Source: Pimelobacter simplex (GTDB lineage Bacteria > Actinomycetota > Actinomycetes > Propionibacteriales > Nocardioidaceae). Taken from it: a stretch of DNA of 64,000 nt. The notes beneath the pieces are model-generated. The model saw only the letters and a list, made by a program, of their open reading frames with translations. It was not told where the DNA came from and did not search any database. How positions within the stretch are numbered: position 1 is the stretch's first letter; every line of letters starts with the position of its first letter. The position numbers and the translations under genes are program-made. Shown piece after piece: positions 50,203-58,336 of the stretch. The DNA is taken from positions 124,001-188,000 of the forward strand of contig JADCLI010000002.1 in NCBI GenBank assembly GCA_016803235.1, in the 5' to 3' direction.

Positions 50203-50360
50203 GAGCCAGCAGGTCTTCGGACTCGGGGTCAATCGGACGAGGCGCCTTCCCAGGCCAGCGTGCGGCCCAGTGGCTTCGTGCCTCGCCCGTCGCCCTCACC
50301 GCTGCGCGACAGTTCCGGACTCTCACCGGATTCCCTCACCCCGGGGGGTGTGACTGGCTC
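50203..50360 (-). promoter_or_regulatory. Cobalamin riboswitch
   Basis: On the minus strand the conserved core reads GGAATCCGGTGAGAGTCCGG (50334-50315) then GCGCAGCGGTGAGGG, the B12 box GCCACTGG (50274-50267) and the 3' end AGTCCGAAGACCTGCTGGC. P1 pairs GAGCCAG (50360-50354) with CTGGCTC (50209-50203). It precedes btuCDF. CGAAGACCTG (50219-50210) is exactly complementary to CAGGTCTTCG (50160-50151) just before the start codon. Confidence 0.9.
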
Positions 50361-50417
50361 GCAGCGGAATCTACGCACCCCGGGCCGGGGCGACAAGGGC
50401 GGGGGGTGTCGGAAGGC

Positions 50418-51167
50418 TCACGCCAGCCGCGAGAGCCGGTGGGCCTCCTCGAGCAGCAGCCGGCCCAGCACCGGCTGCCGGTCGCGGCGGAAGCGCTGCT
50501 CGACGCCGGTCAGGGTGAGCGCCCACTCCGGTCGCCCCGACGCGTCGAAGACGGCGGCCGCCATCCCCCAGGAGCCCTCGACCACGTGGCCGGGGTTGAG
50601 CGACCAGCCGGTACGACGAGTCGCGGCCAGCCGCTTGCGGATCGCCGCGGCCGAGTGCTGGGGTCCCCACTCGGCGGTCAGGTCGACCCGGGCGAGGAAG
50701 GCGTCGATCTCCCGGTCCGGCAGGTGGGCGAGGATCGCGATGCCGGCGGAGACGACGCCGAGGGGGAAGCGGGCACTCTCGTAGAGGACGTACGAGCGGA
50801 TCGGGAAGTCGCCGTCCTCGCGGAGCAGGACCACGGTCTCGTCGCCGCGGCGCACCGAGAAGAACGCACTCTCGCCGGTCTCCTTCGCCAGCCGGTGCAC
50901 GCTCGCCCTGGCCTCGTTGGTCAGGTCGTAGCGGGCGGCGGCCGCCATGCCGAGCACGTAGGTCTCGGGGCCGAGGAACCAGCGCCCGGTCTGCGGGTCG
51001 CGGTCGACGAGCCCCTCGGCGGCGAGCGACTCGAGCAACCGGTGGGTGGTCGCCCGGGGCTGGTCGGTGGTGGTGGCGAGCACCGTGGTCGTCGTGCCGG
51101 ACTCGGCGGTAGACAGTGCGCGGAGCAGGGCGGCGACCTTCTCGACGACTCCGGGCGGGCGCTCCAC
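50418..51167 (-). CDS. IclR family transcriptional regulator
   Basis: A 249-residue regulator. The N-terminal winged HTH (VEKVAALLRALSTAES then DQPRATTHRLLESLAAEGLVDRDPQTGRWFLGPE) covers about residues 8-66. The IclR effector domain follows (TNEARASVHRLAKETGESAFFSVRRGDETVVLL, then SARFPLGVVSAGIAILAHLPDREIDAFL and WSLNPGHVVEGSWGMAAAVFDASGRP). It probably senses an aromatic or keto acid and controls the divergent scoAB genes. A 21-bp perfect palindrome lies just upstream of its GTG start. Confidence 0.9.
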   Translation of the reverse strand: MERPPGVVEKVAALLRALSTAESGTTTTVLATTTDQPRATTHRLLESLAAEGLVDRDPQTGRWFLGPETYVLGMAAAARYDLTNEARASVHRLAKETGESAFFSVRRGDETVVLLREDGDFPIRSYVLYESARFPLGVVSAGIAILAHLPDREIDAFLARVDLTAEWGPQHSAAAIRKRLAATRRTGWSLNPGHVVEGSWGMAAAVFDASGRPEWALTLTGVEQRFRRDRQPVLGRLLLEEAHRLSRLA

Positions 51168-51179
51168 GACGCGATCCTA

Positions 51180-51200
51180 CGCGTCCACTGAGTGGACGCG
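51180..51200. promoter_or_regulatory. IclR operator between IclR and scoA genes
   Basis: A perfect 21-bp palindrome centred at G51190, arms CGCGTCCACT and AGTGGACGCG. It lies 12 bases upstream of the IclR start and about 70 bases upstream of scoA, so it can serve both. Confidence 0.75.
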
Positions 51201-51270
51201 CCTGCCTGACGGCATCCGCTGCCCGGTCACTTCGTTGACGGCGGGGCTGGGGGTCGGCGGTGATGGGGGC

Positions 51271-51975
51271 ATGACGAAGCTGGTGGACGACGCCCGCTCG
51301 GCCGTGGCCGAGCGGGTCCGGGACGCAATGACGATCGCGGTGGGCGGCTTCGGCCTGTGCGGCATCCCGCGCGACCTGATCGAGGCGGTGCGCGACAGCG
51401 GGGCGCGGGACCTGACCATCGTGTCCAACAACATGGGCGTCGACGGCAAGGGGCTCGGCGTGCTGCTGGAGAACAACCAGGTCGCCAAGGTGATCGCGTC
51501 CTACGTCGGAGAGAACAAGCTCTTCGCGCAGCAGTACCTCGACGGTGCGCTCGAGGTCGAGTTCTGTCCGCAGGGAACGCTCGCCGAGCGGCTGCGCGCC
51601 GGCGGTTCCGGCATCGCCGGGTTCTACACCCGCACCGGCGTCGGCACCGAGGTCGCGGAGGGCAAGCCGCACGAGGTGTTCGACGGCGAGACCTTCGTCC
51701 TCGAGCGCGGCATCGTCGCCGACCTCGCCCTGGTCCACGCCCACACCGCGGACGCCGAGGGCAACCTGCGCTACCGGGCGACCGCCCGCAACTTCAACCC
51801 GCTGGTCGCGATGAGCGGGCGGGTCTGCATCGCCGAGGCCGAGCACGTCCTCGACGGCTTCCTCGACCCGGACGAGGTCGTCACCCCGGGCATCTTCGTC
51901 GACGTCACCGTGCAGGCGAGCGACCGGCCCAAGGACATCGAGCAGCGCGTCGTGCGCGAGAAGGTGGGTGCCTGA
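51271..51975 (+). CDS. scoA: 3-oxoacid CoA-transferase subunit A
   Basis: A 234-residue subunit of a class I CoA-transferase that moves CoA from succinyl-CoA to a 3-oxoacid such as acetoacetate or 3-oxoadipate. Family segments: [21 protein letters not shown] (about 20-40), [52 protein letters not shown] and the conserved [12 protein letters not shown]. The ATG at 51271 is followed by subunit B one base after its stop. An IclR-type regulator is divergent, suggesting control by a catabolic substrate. Confidence 0.93.
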   Translation: MTKLVDDARSAVAERVRDAMTIAVGGFGLCGIPRDLIEAVRDSGARDLTIVSNNMGVDGKGLGVLLENNQVAKVIASYVGENKLFAQQYLDGALEVEFCPQGTLAERLRAGGSGIAGFYTRTGVGTEVAEGKPHEVFDGETFVLERGIVADLALVHAHTADAEGNLRYRATARNFNPLVAMSGRVCIAEAEHVLDGFLDPDEVVTPGIFVDVTVQASDRPKDIEQRVVREKVGA

Positions 51976-51976
51976 C

Positions 51977-52627
51977 ATGGCCTGGACCCGTGAGGAGATG
52001 GCGGCGATCGCCGCCCGCGAGCTCAACGACGGCGACTACGTCAACCTCGGCATCGGCATCCCGACGCTGGTCGCCGACCACCTGCCGCCGGGCGTCAACG
52101 TGCTGCTGCAGAGCGAGAACGGCCTGCTCGGCATGGGTCCCTTCCCCTACGAGGGCGAGGAGGACGCCGACCTGATCAACGCCGGCAAGCAGACCGTCAC
52201 CACCGCGCCGGGCGCGTCGTTCTTCGACTCCGCGACCAGCTTCGCCATGATCCGCGGCGGCCACGTCGACATCGCGATCCTCGGCGCGCTGCAGGTCGCG
52301 AGCAACGGCGACCTCGCCAACTGGACCGTCCCCGGCAAGCTCGTCAAGGGCATGGGCGGTGCGATGGACCTCGTCGCGGGCACCCGCCGGGTCGTGGTCA
52401 TCACCGACCACGTCGCCAAGGACGGGACGCCCAAGATCGTCGAGACCTGCACGCTGCCGCTCACCGGCGCCGGCGTCGTCGACCGGATCATCACCGACCT
52501 CGCCGTCCTCGACGTCACTCCCGAGGGGCTCGTGCTCGTCGACGTCGCGCCCGGCACGGACGCCGCCAAGGTCCGCGAGCTGACCGGCGCGCCGATCCTC
52601 GACCCGGTAGCCGACCGGCGGTCGTGA
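51977..52627 (+). CDS. scoB: 3-oxoacid CoA-transferase subunit B
   Basis: A 216-residue partner of ScoA. The catalytic glutamate is in [15 protein letters not shown] (S-E-N-G motif, about residues 47-60), and [27 protein letters not shown] and [16 protein letters not shown] are family blocks. ATG 51977 lies one base after the scoA stop; a GTG at 51968 is a weaker option. Together they activate 3-oxoacids or ketone bodies; 3-oxoadipate or acetoacetate cannot be distinguished. Confidence 0.93.
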   Translation: MAWTREEMAAIAARELNDGDYVNLGIGIPTLVADHLPPGVNVLLQSENGLLGMGPFPYEGEEDADLINAGKQTVTTAPGASFFDSATSFAMIRGGHVDIAILGALQVASNGDLANWTVPGKLVKGMGGAMDLVAGTRRVVVITDHVAKDGTPKIVETCTLPLTGAGVVDRIITDLAVLDVTPEGLVLVDVAPGTDAAKVRELTGAPILDPVADRRS

Positions 52628-52642
52628 GACGGGCTCGCACCC

Positions 52643-53038
52643 TCACCCCAGATCGAGCCGCTGCGCGAGCGCGGTGACGACGTCGGACGGGCTGTGGACC
52701 TTGTCGAACGACCGGTCGACGCCGACCCGGGCCAGGACGGTGGGGTCGACGTCCGCTGAGCTGTAGGTGACGACGACCAGCTCGGGGTGGCGCGCCCGGA
52801 GCCGGGGGATGAGGTCCAGGCCGCTCATGTCGGGCAGGTGGATGTCGCAGATGGCGGCGTCCAGCCGTCCCTCGGTGCTGACCGCGAGCGCGGTCACGGC
52901 GTCCGTGGCGGCGCCGGCGAGCGACAGGGGCGCCGTGGCCCCGACGAGCTCGGACAGCACGAGCAGCAGCAGCGGGTTGTCCTCGACCACCAGCACGGAC
53001 GCCGTCCGGCTCACCGTGACCTCGGGGACCGGGTTCAT
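52643..53038 (-). CDS. Single-domain response regulator
   Basis: A 131-residue receiver-only protein. Acidic pocket VVEDN (about 18-22), phosphoacceptor Asp in AAICDIHLPDMSGLDL (about 65), Ser/Thr switch in VTYSSADVD and Lys in RSFDKVHSP. There is no output domain, so it would act as a phosphate shuttle or by protein contact. Its ATG overlaps the acyl-CoA ligase stop (ATGA) and no kinase gene is nearby, which is an odd pairing. The 3' end is 15 bases from the convergent scoB. Confidence 0.85.
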   Translation of the reverse strand: MNPVPEVTVSRTASVLVVEDNPLLLLVLSELVGATAPLSLAGAATDAVTALAVSTEGRLDAAICDIHLPDMSGLDLIPRLRARHPELVVVTYSSADVDPTVLARVGVDRSFDKVHSPSDVVTALAQRLDLG

Positions 53039-54570
53039 GCCAGCTGCTCCTTGATGGCGGTCTTGAGGACCTTGCCGACCTTGGAGCGCGGCAGGTCGGC
53101 CCAGACCTCGACCTGCTTGGGCGCCTTGACGCTGCCGATGCGCTCCTTGGCGAAGGCCCGCACCTCCTCGGGCGAGACCTGCTGCCCCGGCCGGAGCTGG
53201 AGGACGGCGGTCACCCGCTCGCCCCACTTCTCGTCGGGCAGGCCGATCACGGCGCAGTCGGCGACCGCGGGGTGGGCCATTAGGGCCTGCTCGACCTCGG
53301 TGGAGTAGACGTTGAACCCGCCGGTGATCACCATGTCCTTGGCCCGGTCGACGACGTGCAGGAAGCCCTCGGCGTCCAGGTAGCCGATGTCGCCGGTGTG
53401 GTGCCAGCCGTGAGCCGCGGCCTCCGCGGTCGCCTCGGGGTTCTTGTAGTACCCGCGCATCACCAGCGAACTGCGGACCACGATCTCGCCGCGCTCGCCG
53501 TCGGGCAGCAGGGTGCCGTCGCCGGCCATGATGGAGACCGTCACCAGCGGTGCGGGCCGCCCCGCTGATGACAGCCGTTCGAGGGCGACCGATCCGTCGG
53601 CGCGGAAGTGGTCGCGGGGCGCCATGGTCGAGATCATCATCGGTGCCTCGGTCTGGCCGAACAGCTGCGCCATCACGGGCCCGATCCGGGTGAGCGCCTC
53701 CTCGAGCCGGCGCGACGACATCGGCGCGGCGCCGTACCAGAAGCACTGCAGCGAGGACAGGTCCGTGGTCGCCAGGTCCGGGTGGTCGAGGACCATGTAG
53801 ATCAGCGTCGGCGGCAAGAAGGTGTGCGTCACCCGGTGCTCGGCGATCGCCGCCAGGAAGCCACCGACGTCGGGAGTCCGCATCACCACGATCGCGCCGC
53901 CCGAGGCCAGCACCGGGAAGCAGAGCACGCCGGCGGCGTGGGTGAGCGGTGCGAGGGCGAGGTACGTCGGCCGGTCGGGTCGCTCGGGCCACGGGTAGCC
54001 GATCAGGGTCAGCGCCGTCATCGTCTCGAGGTTCGTGCCGGTGAGCATCACCCCCTTGGGTCGGCCGGTGGTGCCGCCGGTGCCGACGATCATCGCCAGG
54101 TCGTCGTCGGCCGGGTGGTCGACGACCTGATCGCCCCCGACCGCGAGGAAGTCGTCCCACCCGAGCGCCCAGTCGAGGTCCGCGTCGAGGCAGACCAGCG
54201 TGGTCACGTCCGGCAGGTCGCCGCGGACCTGGTCGACGAGACCGGCGTACGAGGCCTGGAAGATCAGGGTCGTGCACTCGAACAGGTCGAGCAGCTCGCG
54301 GTTCTCGGCCGCCTCGTTGCGCGGGTTGATCGGGCACCACACCGCACCGGCCCGGCTGATCCCGAAGACGCAGGTGAAGGCCACCGGGTCGTTCGAGGAG
54401 AGGATGGCGACCTTGTCGCCGGGTCGGACGCCCCGTCCTGCGAGGGCGGACGCGACCCGTCCGGCGAGGTCCCGCACCTCGTCGTACGTCCACGTCCGCC
54501 CGTCGCAGACCAGGCAGGGCGCGTCGCCCCCCAGCGACGCTCCCTTGTCCAGGTAGTCGACCAGCCGCAC
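53035..54570 (-). CDS. Long-chain fatty acid--CoA ligase, AMP-dependent
   Basis: A 511-residue adenylate-forming enzyme activating a carboxylic acid to its CoA ester. AMP motif LAMIVGTGGTTGRPKGVMLTG (about 157-177), YGAAPMSSRRLEEAL, AQLFGQTEAPM, and the C-terminal HHTGDIGYLDAEGFLHVVDRAKDMVITGGFNVY with Lys near EERIGSVKAPKQVEVW. The family is fatty-acyl/steroid/aromatic CoA ligases. It is cotranscribed with an SDR and a dehydrogenase-like gene, suggesting a lipid or steroid catabolic step. GTG 54570 start. Confidence 0.9.
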   Translation of the reverse strand: MRLVDYLDKGASLGGDAPCLVCDGRTWTYDEVRDLAGRVASALAGRGVRPGDKVAILSSNDPVAFTCVFGISRAGAVWCPINPRNEAAENRELLDLFECTTLIFQASYAGLVDQVRGDLPDVTTLVCLDADLDWALGWDDFLAVGGDQVVDHPADDDLAMIVGTGGTTGRPKGVMLTGTNLETMTALTLIGYPWPERPDRPTYLALAPLTHAAGVLCFPVLASGGAIVVMRTPDVGGFLAAIAEHRVTHTFLPPTLIYMVLDHPDLATTDLSSLQCFWYGAAPMSSRRLEEALTRIGPVMAQLFGQTEAPMMISTMAPRDHFRADGSVALERLSSAGRPAPLVTVSIMAGDGTLLPDGERGEIVVRSSLVMRGYYKNPEATAEAAAHGWHHTGDIGYLDAEGFLHVVDRAKDMVITGGFNVYSTEVEQALMAHPAVADCAVIGLPDEKWGERVTAVLQLRPGQQVSPEEVRAFAKERIGSVKAPKQVEVWADLPRSKVGKVLKTAIKEQLA

Positions 54571-54580
54571 GGTGCGGACC

Positions 54581-55711
54581 TCAGCCCTCGACCGTGAGGA
54601 CCGGCTCGGACACCAGGCCGAAGGCGCGCAGCTGACCGAGCAGCACGCGGTGCCCGAAGGCCTTGCAGCCCGACGCGAACCCGACCCGCAGCGGTGGCTG
54701 CTGCAGCAGGGAGTAGGCCGCGAACGCCTGCAGCAGGCCGGTCTGCTTGTAGTTCTGGTTGCCGTGGATCACGCAGTGGGCGCGGCCGAGCGGGCCCGAG
54801 GCGTGCACCGAGTCGAGCGACTTGTTGAGCCGCGGGTTCTCGCGGGGCGGCATCTGGTTCATCACCTGCGCCGCAGTGGCCGTGAGCGCGGCGTCGCGGT
54901 CCGCCTCGTTCATGTCCTTGGTCGCCTCCAGGGCGCCGGCGACGATCTGGGGGACGCCGTTCATCAGCGCCGCGTTGAAGACGCCGCCCTGCGCCTTGCA
55001 GTTCGCGACCCGGGGGTCCTTGCGGTACCAGACGGGGTGCGACGTGCCGCCCCACGGCAGCGAGAGCGCGAGCTCGTGCTGTCCCGGGACGACGAGCGGC
55101 ACCAGGCCCTGGGTGGGGTCGAACTCGACGTACTGGTTCTGCTGCAGGTAGTGGGCCCTCGACGTCGCGGCGTTGACCAGGATGGTCTGGGTCGAGGCGA
55201 TCGTGGGGGATCCGCCCCAGAACACCGCGATGTCGAGGGAGTCCAGGCCCGGCTTCTCCAGGCACAGCTCGGCGGCGATCTCACCGGTCGTGTACATCTG
55301 CGCGATGCCGGGCGACAGCAGCAGGCCGACGGCGGCGAAGTCGGCGCCGTACCTCTCGTCGCAGGTGATCAGCCAGTCCTGCTCGCCGGTCGTGTCGAGG
55401 TAGTGGACATCGGCCGCCAGGCAGGCCTCGACCACCTCGGGGCCGTACTTGGAGAACGGGCCGACCGTGTTGCACACGACGGAGGCGCCGCGGAACAGCT
55501 CGGTCAGCGCGGCGACGTCGTGGGTCACCTCGACGATCTCGTAGTCGGCGGTCTCGATGCCGGGGACGTTGGCCTCCATCGACGCCTTGAGCTTGCCGCT
55601 GTCGCGGCCGGCGGCCACGAACGGGACGCCGAACTCGCGGAGGTACTCGCAGATCAGCCGGCCGGTGTAGCCGGACGCGCCGTAGACGACGACGGGCTTG
55701 GTGGTGGTCAT
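54581..55711 (-). CDS. Saccharopine dehydrogenase-like NAD(P)-binding protein
   Basis: A 376-residue enzyme with N-terminal Rossmann fold VVVYGASGYTGRLICEYLREFG (residues 7-28) and the saccharopine-dehydrogenase/trans-acting enoyl reductase pattern ASVVCNTVGPFSKYGPEVVEACLAADVHYLDTTGE (about 75-109). The remainder, including LSPGIAQMYTTGEIAAELCLE and a long C-terminal domain, has DUF5938-like character. Possible role: reduction or oxidation of an acyl or steroid intermediate. It lies one base after the SDR gene and 10 bases before the ligase gene. Confidence 0.8.
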   Translation of the reverse strand: MTTTKPVVVYGASGYTGRLICEYLREFGVPFVAAGRDSGKLKASMEANVPGIETADYEIVEVTHDVAALTELFRGASVVCNTVGPFSKYGPEVVEACLAADVHYLDTTGEQDWLITCDERYGADFAAVGLLLSPGIAQMYTTGEIAAELCLEKPGLDSLDIAVFWGGSPTIASTQTILVNAATSRAHYLQQNQYVEFDPTQGLVPLVVPGQHELALSLPWGGTSHPVWYRKDPRVANCKAQGGVFNAALMNGVPQIVAGALEATKDMNEADRDAALTATAAQVMNQMPPRENPRLNKSLDSVHASGPLGRAHCVIHGNQNYKQTGLLQAFAAYSLLQQPPLRVGFASGCKAFGHRVLLGQLRAFGLVSEPVLTVEG

Positions 55712-55712
55712 C

Positions 55713-56501
55713 TCACATCCCCATCCCGCCGTCGACCGGCAGGCCGATGCCGTTGACGAAGCGCGCGCGGTCGGAGGCGAGGAAGACGACCGCGTCGGCG
55801 ATCTCGTCCTCGGTCGCCAGCCGGCCGGACGGGGTGAGGGCGACGACGCCGGCGACCGCCTCCTCCGGTGAGGGGAACAGCCCCAGCGCGGTCATCTCGT
55901 TGGCCAGGCCGGCGCCCATCTCGTTGGGCACCAGGCCGGGGTAGACGCAGTTGACCCGGACGCCCAGGCCGAGCTTGCCGCTCTCCATCGCCGCGATCCG
56001 GGTGATCCGGTCGACGGCGGACTTGGAGGCGGAGTACGCCGAGAGCGCCGGGAACGCGATGGTGGCGGCGACCGAGGCGATGTTGATGACGACGCCGCCG
56101 TTGCCGGCTGCTCCGCCCGGTCCCATCGTGCGGAAGGCGTGCTTGATGCCGAGCGAGGTGCCGACCACGTTGACGTCGAAGATCCGCCGGACGACGTCGG
56201 GGTCGAGGTCGAGGAAGAGCCCGGCGATCTCGATCCCGGCGTTGTTGACCAGGATGTCGAGGCCGCCGACCTCGCGCACCGCCTGGGCGACGGCCGCCTC
56301 CCACGACGCGTCGTCGGTGACGTCGAGGTGGACGAAGGCGCCGCCGATCGACTCGGCGACCTCCTTGCCCTTCTCGTCCTGCAGGTCGGCGACGACGACG
56401 GTCGCGCCCGCCGCGGTCAGGAGCTCGGCGAACTTGCGGCCCAGGCCCTGGGCCCCGCCGGTCACCAGGGCGGTCCGCCCGGCCAGCTCACGTTCGGTCA
56501 T
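55713..56501 (-). CDS. SDR family NAD(P)-dependent oxidoreductase
   Basis: A 262-residue classical short-chain dehydrogenase. Cofactor motif TGGAQGLG (residues 14-21), NNAGIEIAG (about 90), catalytic Ser in INIASVAATIAFP, then YSASK for Tyr and Lys (about 158-162), and the C-terminal FVNGIGLPVDGGMGM. ATG 56501 follows GAAGGAG by 9 bases. First gene of the operon SDR-dehydrogenase-ligase-response regulator, divergent from a TetR gene with strong palindromes between. Confidence 0.9.
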   Translation of the reverse strand: MTERELAGRTALVTGGAQGLGRKFAELLTAAGATVVVADLQDEKGKEVAESIGGAFVHLDVTDDASWEAAVAQAVREVGGLDILVNNAGIEIAGLFLDLDPDVVRRIFDVNVVGTSLGIKHAFRTMGPGGAAGNGGVVINIASVAATIAFPALSAYSASKSAVDRITRIAAMESGKLGLGVRVNCVYPGLVPNEMGAGLANEMTALGLFPSPEEAVAGVVALTPSGRLATEDEIADAVVFLASDRARFVNGIGLPVDGGMGM

Positions 56502-56560
56502 GGGGTGCGACTCCTTCGTCGGTGGGGCTGCGAGTGATGCAGGACACACAACTCCCGCGC

Positions 56561-56576
56561 CTTGACGACTGTCAAG
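56561..56576. promoter_or_regulatory. TetR operator A
   Basis: CTTGACGACTGTCAAG is a perfect 6-4-6 dyad 60 bases from the SDR start. It shares the CTTGAC/GTCAAG half-sites with operator B. Confidence 0.65.
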
Positions 56577-56582
56577 ACTTCT

Positions 56583-56620
56583 CTTGACAAATGCCCAGAA
56601 AAATCTGGGCGAGTGTCAAG
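56583..56620. promoter_or_regulatory. TetR operator B, nested dyads
   Basis: CTTGACA (56583-56589) and TGTCAAG (56614-56620) flank an inner perfect dyad GCCCAGA-AAAA-TCTGGGC (56593-56610), with 3-base spacers on each side, making a 38-bp fully symmetric block. TAGTGT at 56638 is a possible -10 box of a leaderless TetR mRNA (ATG 56652). Confidence 0.65.
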
Positions 56621-56651
56621 AAGGCGCCGATCTCGGGTAGTGTCCGGCGAC

Positions 56652-57302
56652 ATGACGACTGCCACGGCTCGTCGTACGCCGGCCGACAAGCACGACGAGC
56701 GCCGCCGCGCCCTCGCCGACTCCGCGCTGCGGACCCTCGGGGAGCTCGGCTACGCGCGGGCCAGCCTGCGCGAGATCGCCAACAACTCCGAGTTCTCCCA
56801 CGGCGTCGTCCACTACTACTTCCACGACAAGCTCGAGCTGATCGTCTACTGCGTGCGCCAGTACAAGGCGACCTGCGTCCACCGCTACGACGGTGTGGTC
56901 GCGGACGCGACGACGGCCGAGGGACTGGTCGAGGCGTTCGCCGACAAGCTCGCCGAGACGATCGTCGACGAGGCCCCGATGCACCGGCTCTGGTACGACC
57001 TGCGCTCGCAGAGCATGTTCGAGGAGAGCCTGCGCGAGGCCGTGCTGCAGATCGACCAGACCCTCGAGGACATGGTCTGGCGGGTGGTGTCGACCTACGC
57101 CGCACTCGCAGCGCGGCCGGTCGGGATGACGCCGCACGTCACCTACGGCCTGCTCGACGGCCTGTTCCAGCAGGCCCTGCTCGGCTACCTCTGCGAGAGG
57201 GAGGGCGTGCTCGACGACCTCCGCGACCAGGTGCGCGAGCTGATGCCGGTGCTGCTGGCGCCGGCGCCGTCGTCGAGCCGCCGGGCGAAGTCCGAGCGGT
57301 AG
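56652..57302 (+). CDS. TetR family transcriptional regulator
   Basis: A 216-residue regulator. The HTH spans about residues 18-58 (RALADSALRTLGELGYARASLREIANNSEFSHGVVHYYFHDKLELIVYCV), the C-terminal domain binds a ligand, perhaps an acyl-CoA, given the neighbouring ligase operon. ATG 56652 is leaderless-like. It is divergent from the SDR operon, with four CTTGAC/GTCAAG half-sites between, and it probably controls both. Its 3' end overlaps the convergent GlxA-type gene by 118 bases. Confidence 0.88.
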   Translation: MTTATARRTPADKHDERRRALADSALRTLGELGYARASLREIANNSEFSHGVVHYYFHDKLELIVYCVRQYKATCVHRYDGVVADATTAEGLVEAFADKLAETIVDEAPMHRLWYDLRSQSMFEESLREAVLQIDQTLEDMVWRVVSTYAALAARPVGMTPHVTYGLLDGLFQQALLGYLCEREGVLDDLRDQVRELMPVLLAPAPSSSRRAKSER

Positions 57303-58228
57303 CGGGTCGGGGTCACCCCGACCGCGGCGGTGAAGTGGGACCGCAGCCGGGCCGCCGTGCCGAAGCCGACCCGGCGGGCGACCTCGTCGACCCCGAGGCC
57401 GGTCGTCTCCAGCAGGTCGCGCGCCCGCGCCACGCGCTGGGCCACCAGCCACGGGTGCACGCTCGAGCCCGTGCGCGCCCGGAACGCGCGGGTGAAGGCG
57501 CTGCGGCTCATGCACGCGTGCCCGGCGAGGGCGTCGATGCCGAGCGGGGCGTCGAGGCAGCCGACCGCCCAGGCCATGGCGCGGGCGACGGCGTCGTCGG
57601 CGGCCTCGGGGACGGGCGTCTCGATGTACTGCGCCTGGCCGCCGGCCCGGTGCGGCGCGGCGACGATGCGGCGCGCGACCCGGGTGGCCGTGGACTGCCC
57701 GGACCGCTGGGCGAGGACGTGCAGGCAGGTGTCGACGCCCGCGGTCGCACCAGCGCCGGTGATGATCGAGCCCTCGTCGACGTACAGCGTCTCGGGCCGC
57801 AGGTCGACGTCGGGGAACCGGCGCCGGAAGGTGTCGGCCCACTGCCAGTGCGTGGTCGCGGCCCGGCCGTCGAGCAGGCCGGCGTCGGCCAGCACGAACA
57901 CCCCGAGGCACAGGCCGACGACCTGGGCGCCGCGGTCGTGGGCGGCGCGCAGGGCCGCGAGGACCGGCTCGGGTGCGGGCCGCTCGGGGTCGTCCCACCA
58001 CGGCATCACCACGATGTCGGCCCGCTCCACCGCGTCGAGGCCGTGCTCGACGCTGATCGCGTAGCCGGCCGAGGTCCGCAGCGGACCGGGCCGTACGGCG
58101 ACCAGCTCGATCGGCCACGGGGGCTGCTCGCCGACCGGCTGCTCGGCGCCCCACACCAGGGACGGCACGGACAGGTGGAAGGGGCTGATCCCCTCCACGG
58201 CGATCACGGCGACCCGGGGTGGGGCCAC
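57185..58228 (-). CDS. GlxA-type AraC family regulator with DJ-1/PfpI domain
   Basis: A 347-residue regulator. N-terminal DJ-1/PfpI-like domain (VAVIAVEGISPFHLSVPSLVWG, then DIVVMPWWDD and GLCLGVFVLADAGLLDGRAATTHW; residues 4-180) and a C-terminal double AraC helix-turn-helix (LAGHACMSRSAFTRAFRARTGSSVHPWLVAQRVARARDLLETTGLGVDEVARRVGFGT). GTG 58228 has GGGAGG 6 bases upstream. The last 35 residues are unusually Ser-rich and antisense to the TetR tail. It is divergent from the isochorismatase gene, its likely target. Confidence 0.88.
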   Translation of the reverse strand: MAPPRVAVIAVEGISPFHLSVPSLVWGAEQPVGEQPPWPIELVAVRPGPLRTSAGYAISVEHGLDAVERADIVVMPWWDDPERPAPEPVLAALRAAHDRGAQVVGLCLGVFVLADAGLLDGRAATTHWQWADTFRRRFPDVDLRPETLYVDEGSIITGAGATAGVDTCLHVLAQRSGQSTATRVARRIVAAPHRAGGQAQYIETPVPEAADDAVARAMAWAVGCLDAPLGIDALAGHACMSRSAFTRAFRARTGSSVHPWLVAQRVARARDLLETTGLGVDEVARRVGFGTAARLRSHFTAAVGVTPTRYRSDFARRLDDGAGASSTGISSRTWSRRSSSTPSLSQR

Positions 58229-58260
58229 GTCGTACCTCCCGGCCGAAGTGGATGACAGGC

Positions 58261-58294
58261 GACCCGATCCGACCTGTTGAGGCGGATTCGGGTC
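58261..58294. promoter_or_regulatory. Dyad between GlxA-type regulator and isochorismatase
   Basis: GACCCGATCCG (58261-58271) pairs with CGGATTCGGGTC (58283-58294) with one bulged base. It is placed between the divergent starts (58228 and 58337), as expected of an AraC-type control site. Confidence 0.45.
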
Positions 58295-58336
58295 GGCGAC
58301 CATGGAAGCACCCCGCCCCGTGGAAAGGAAACCCCC

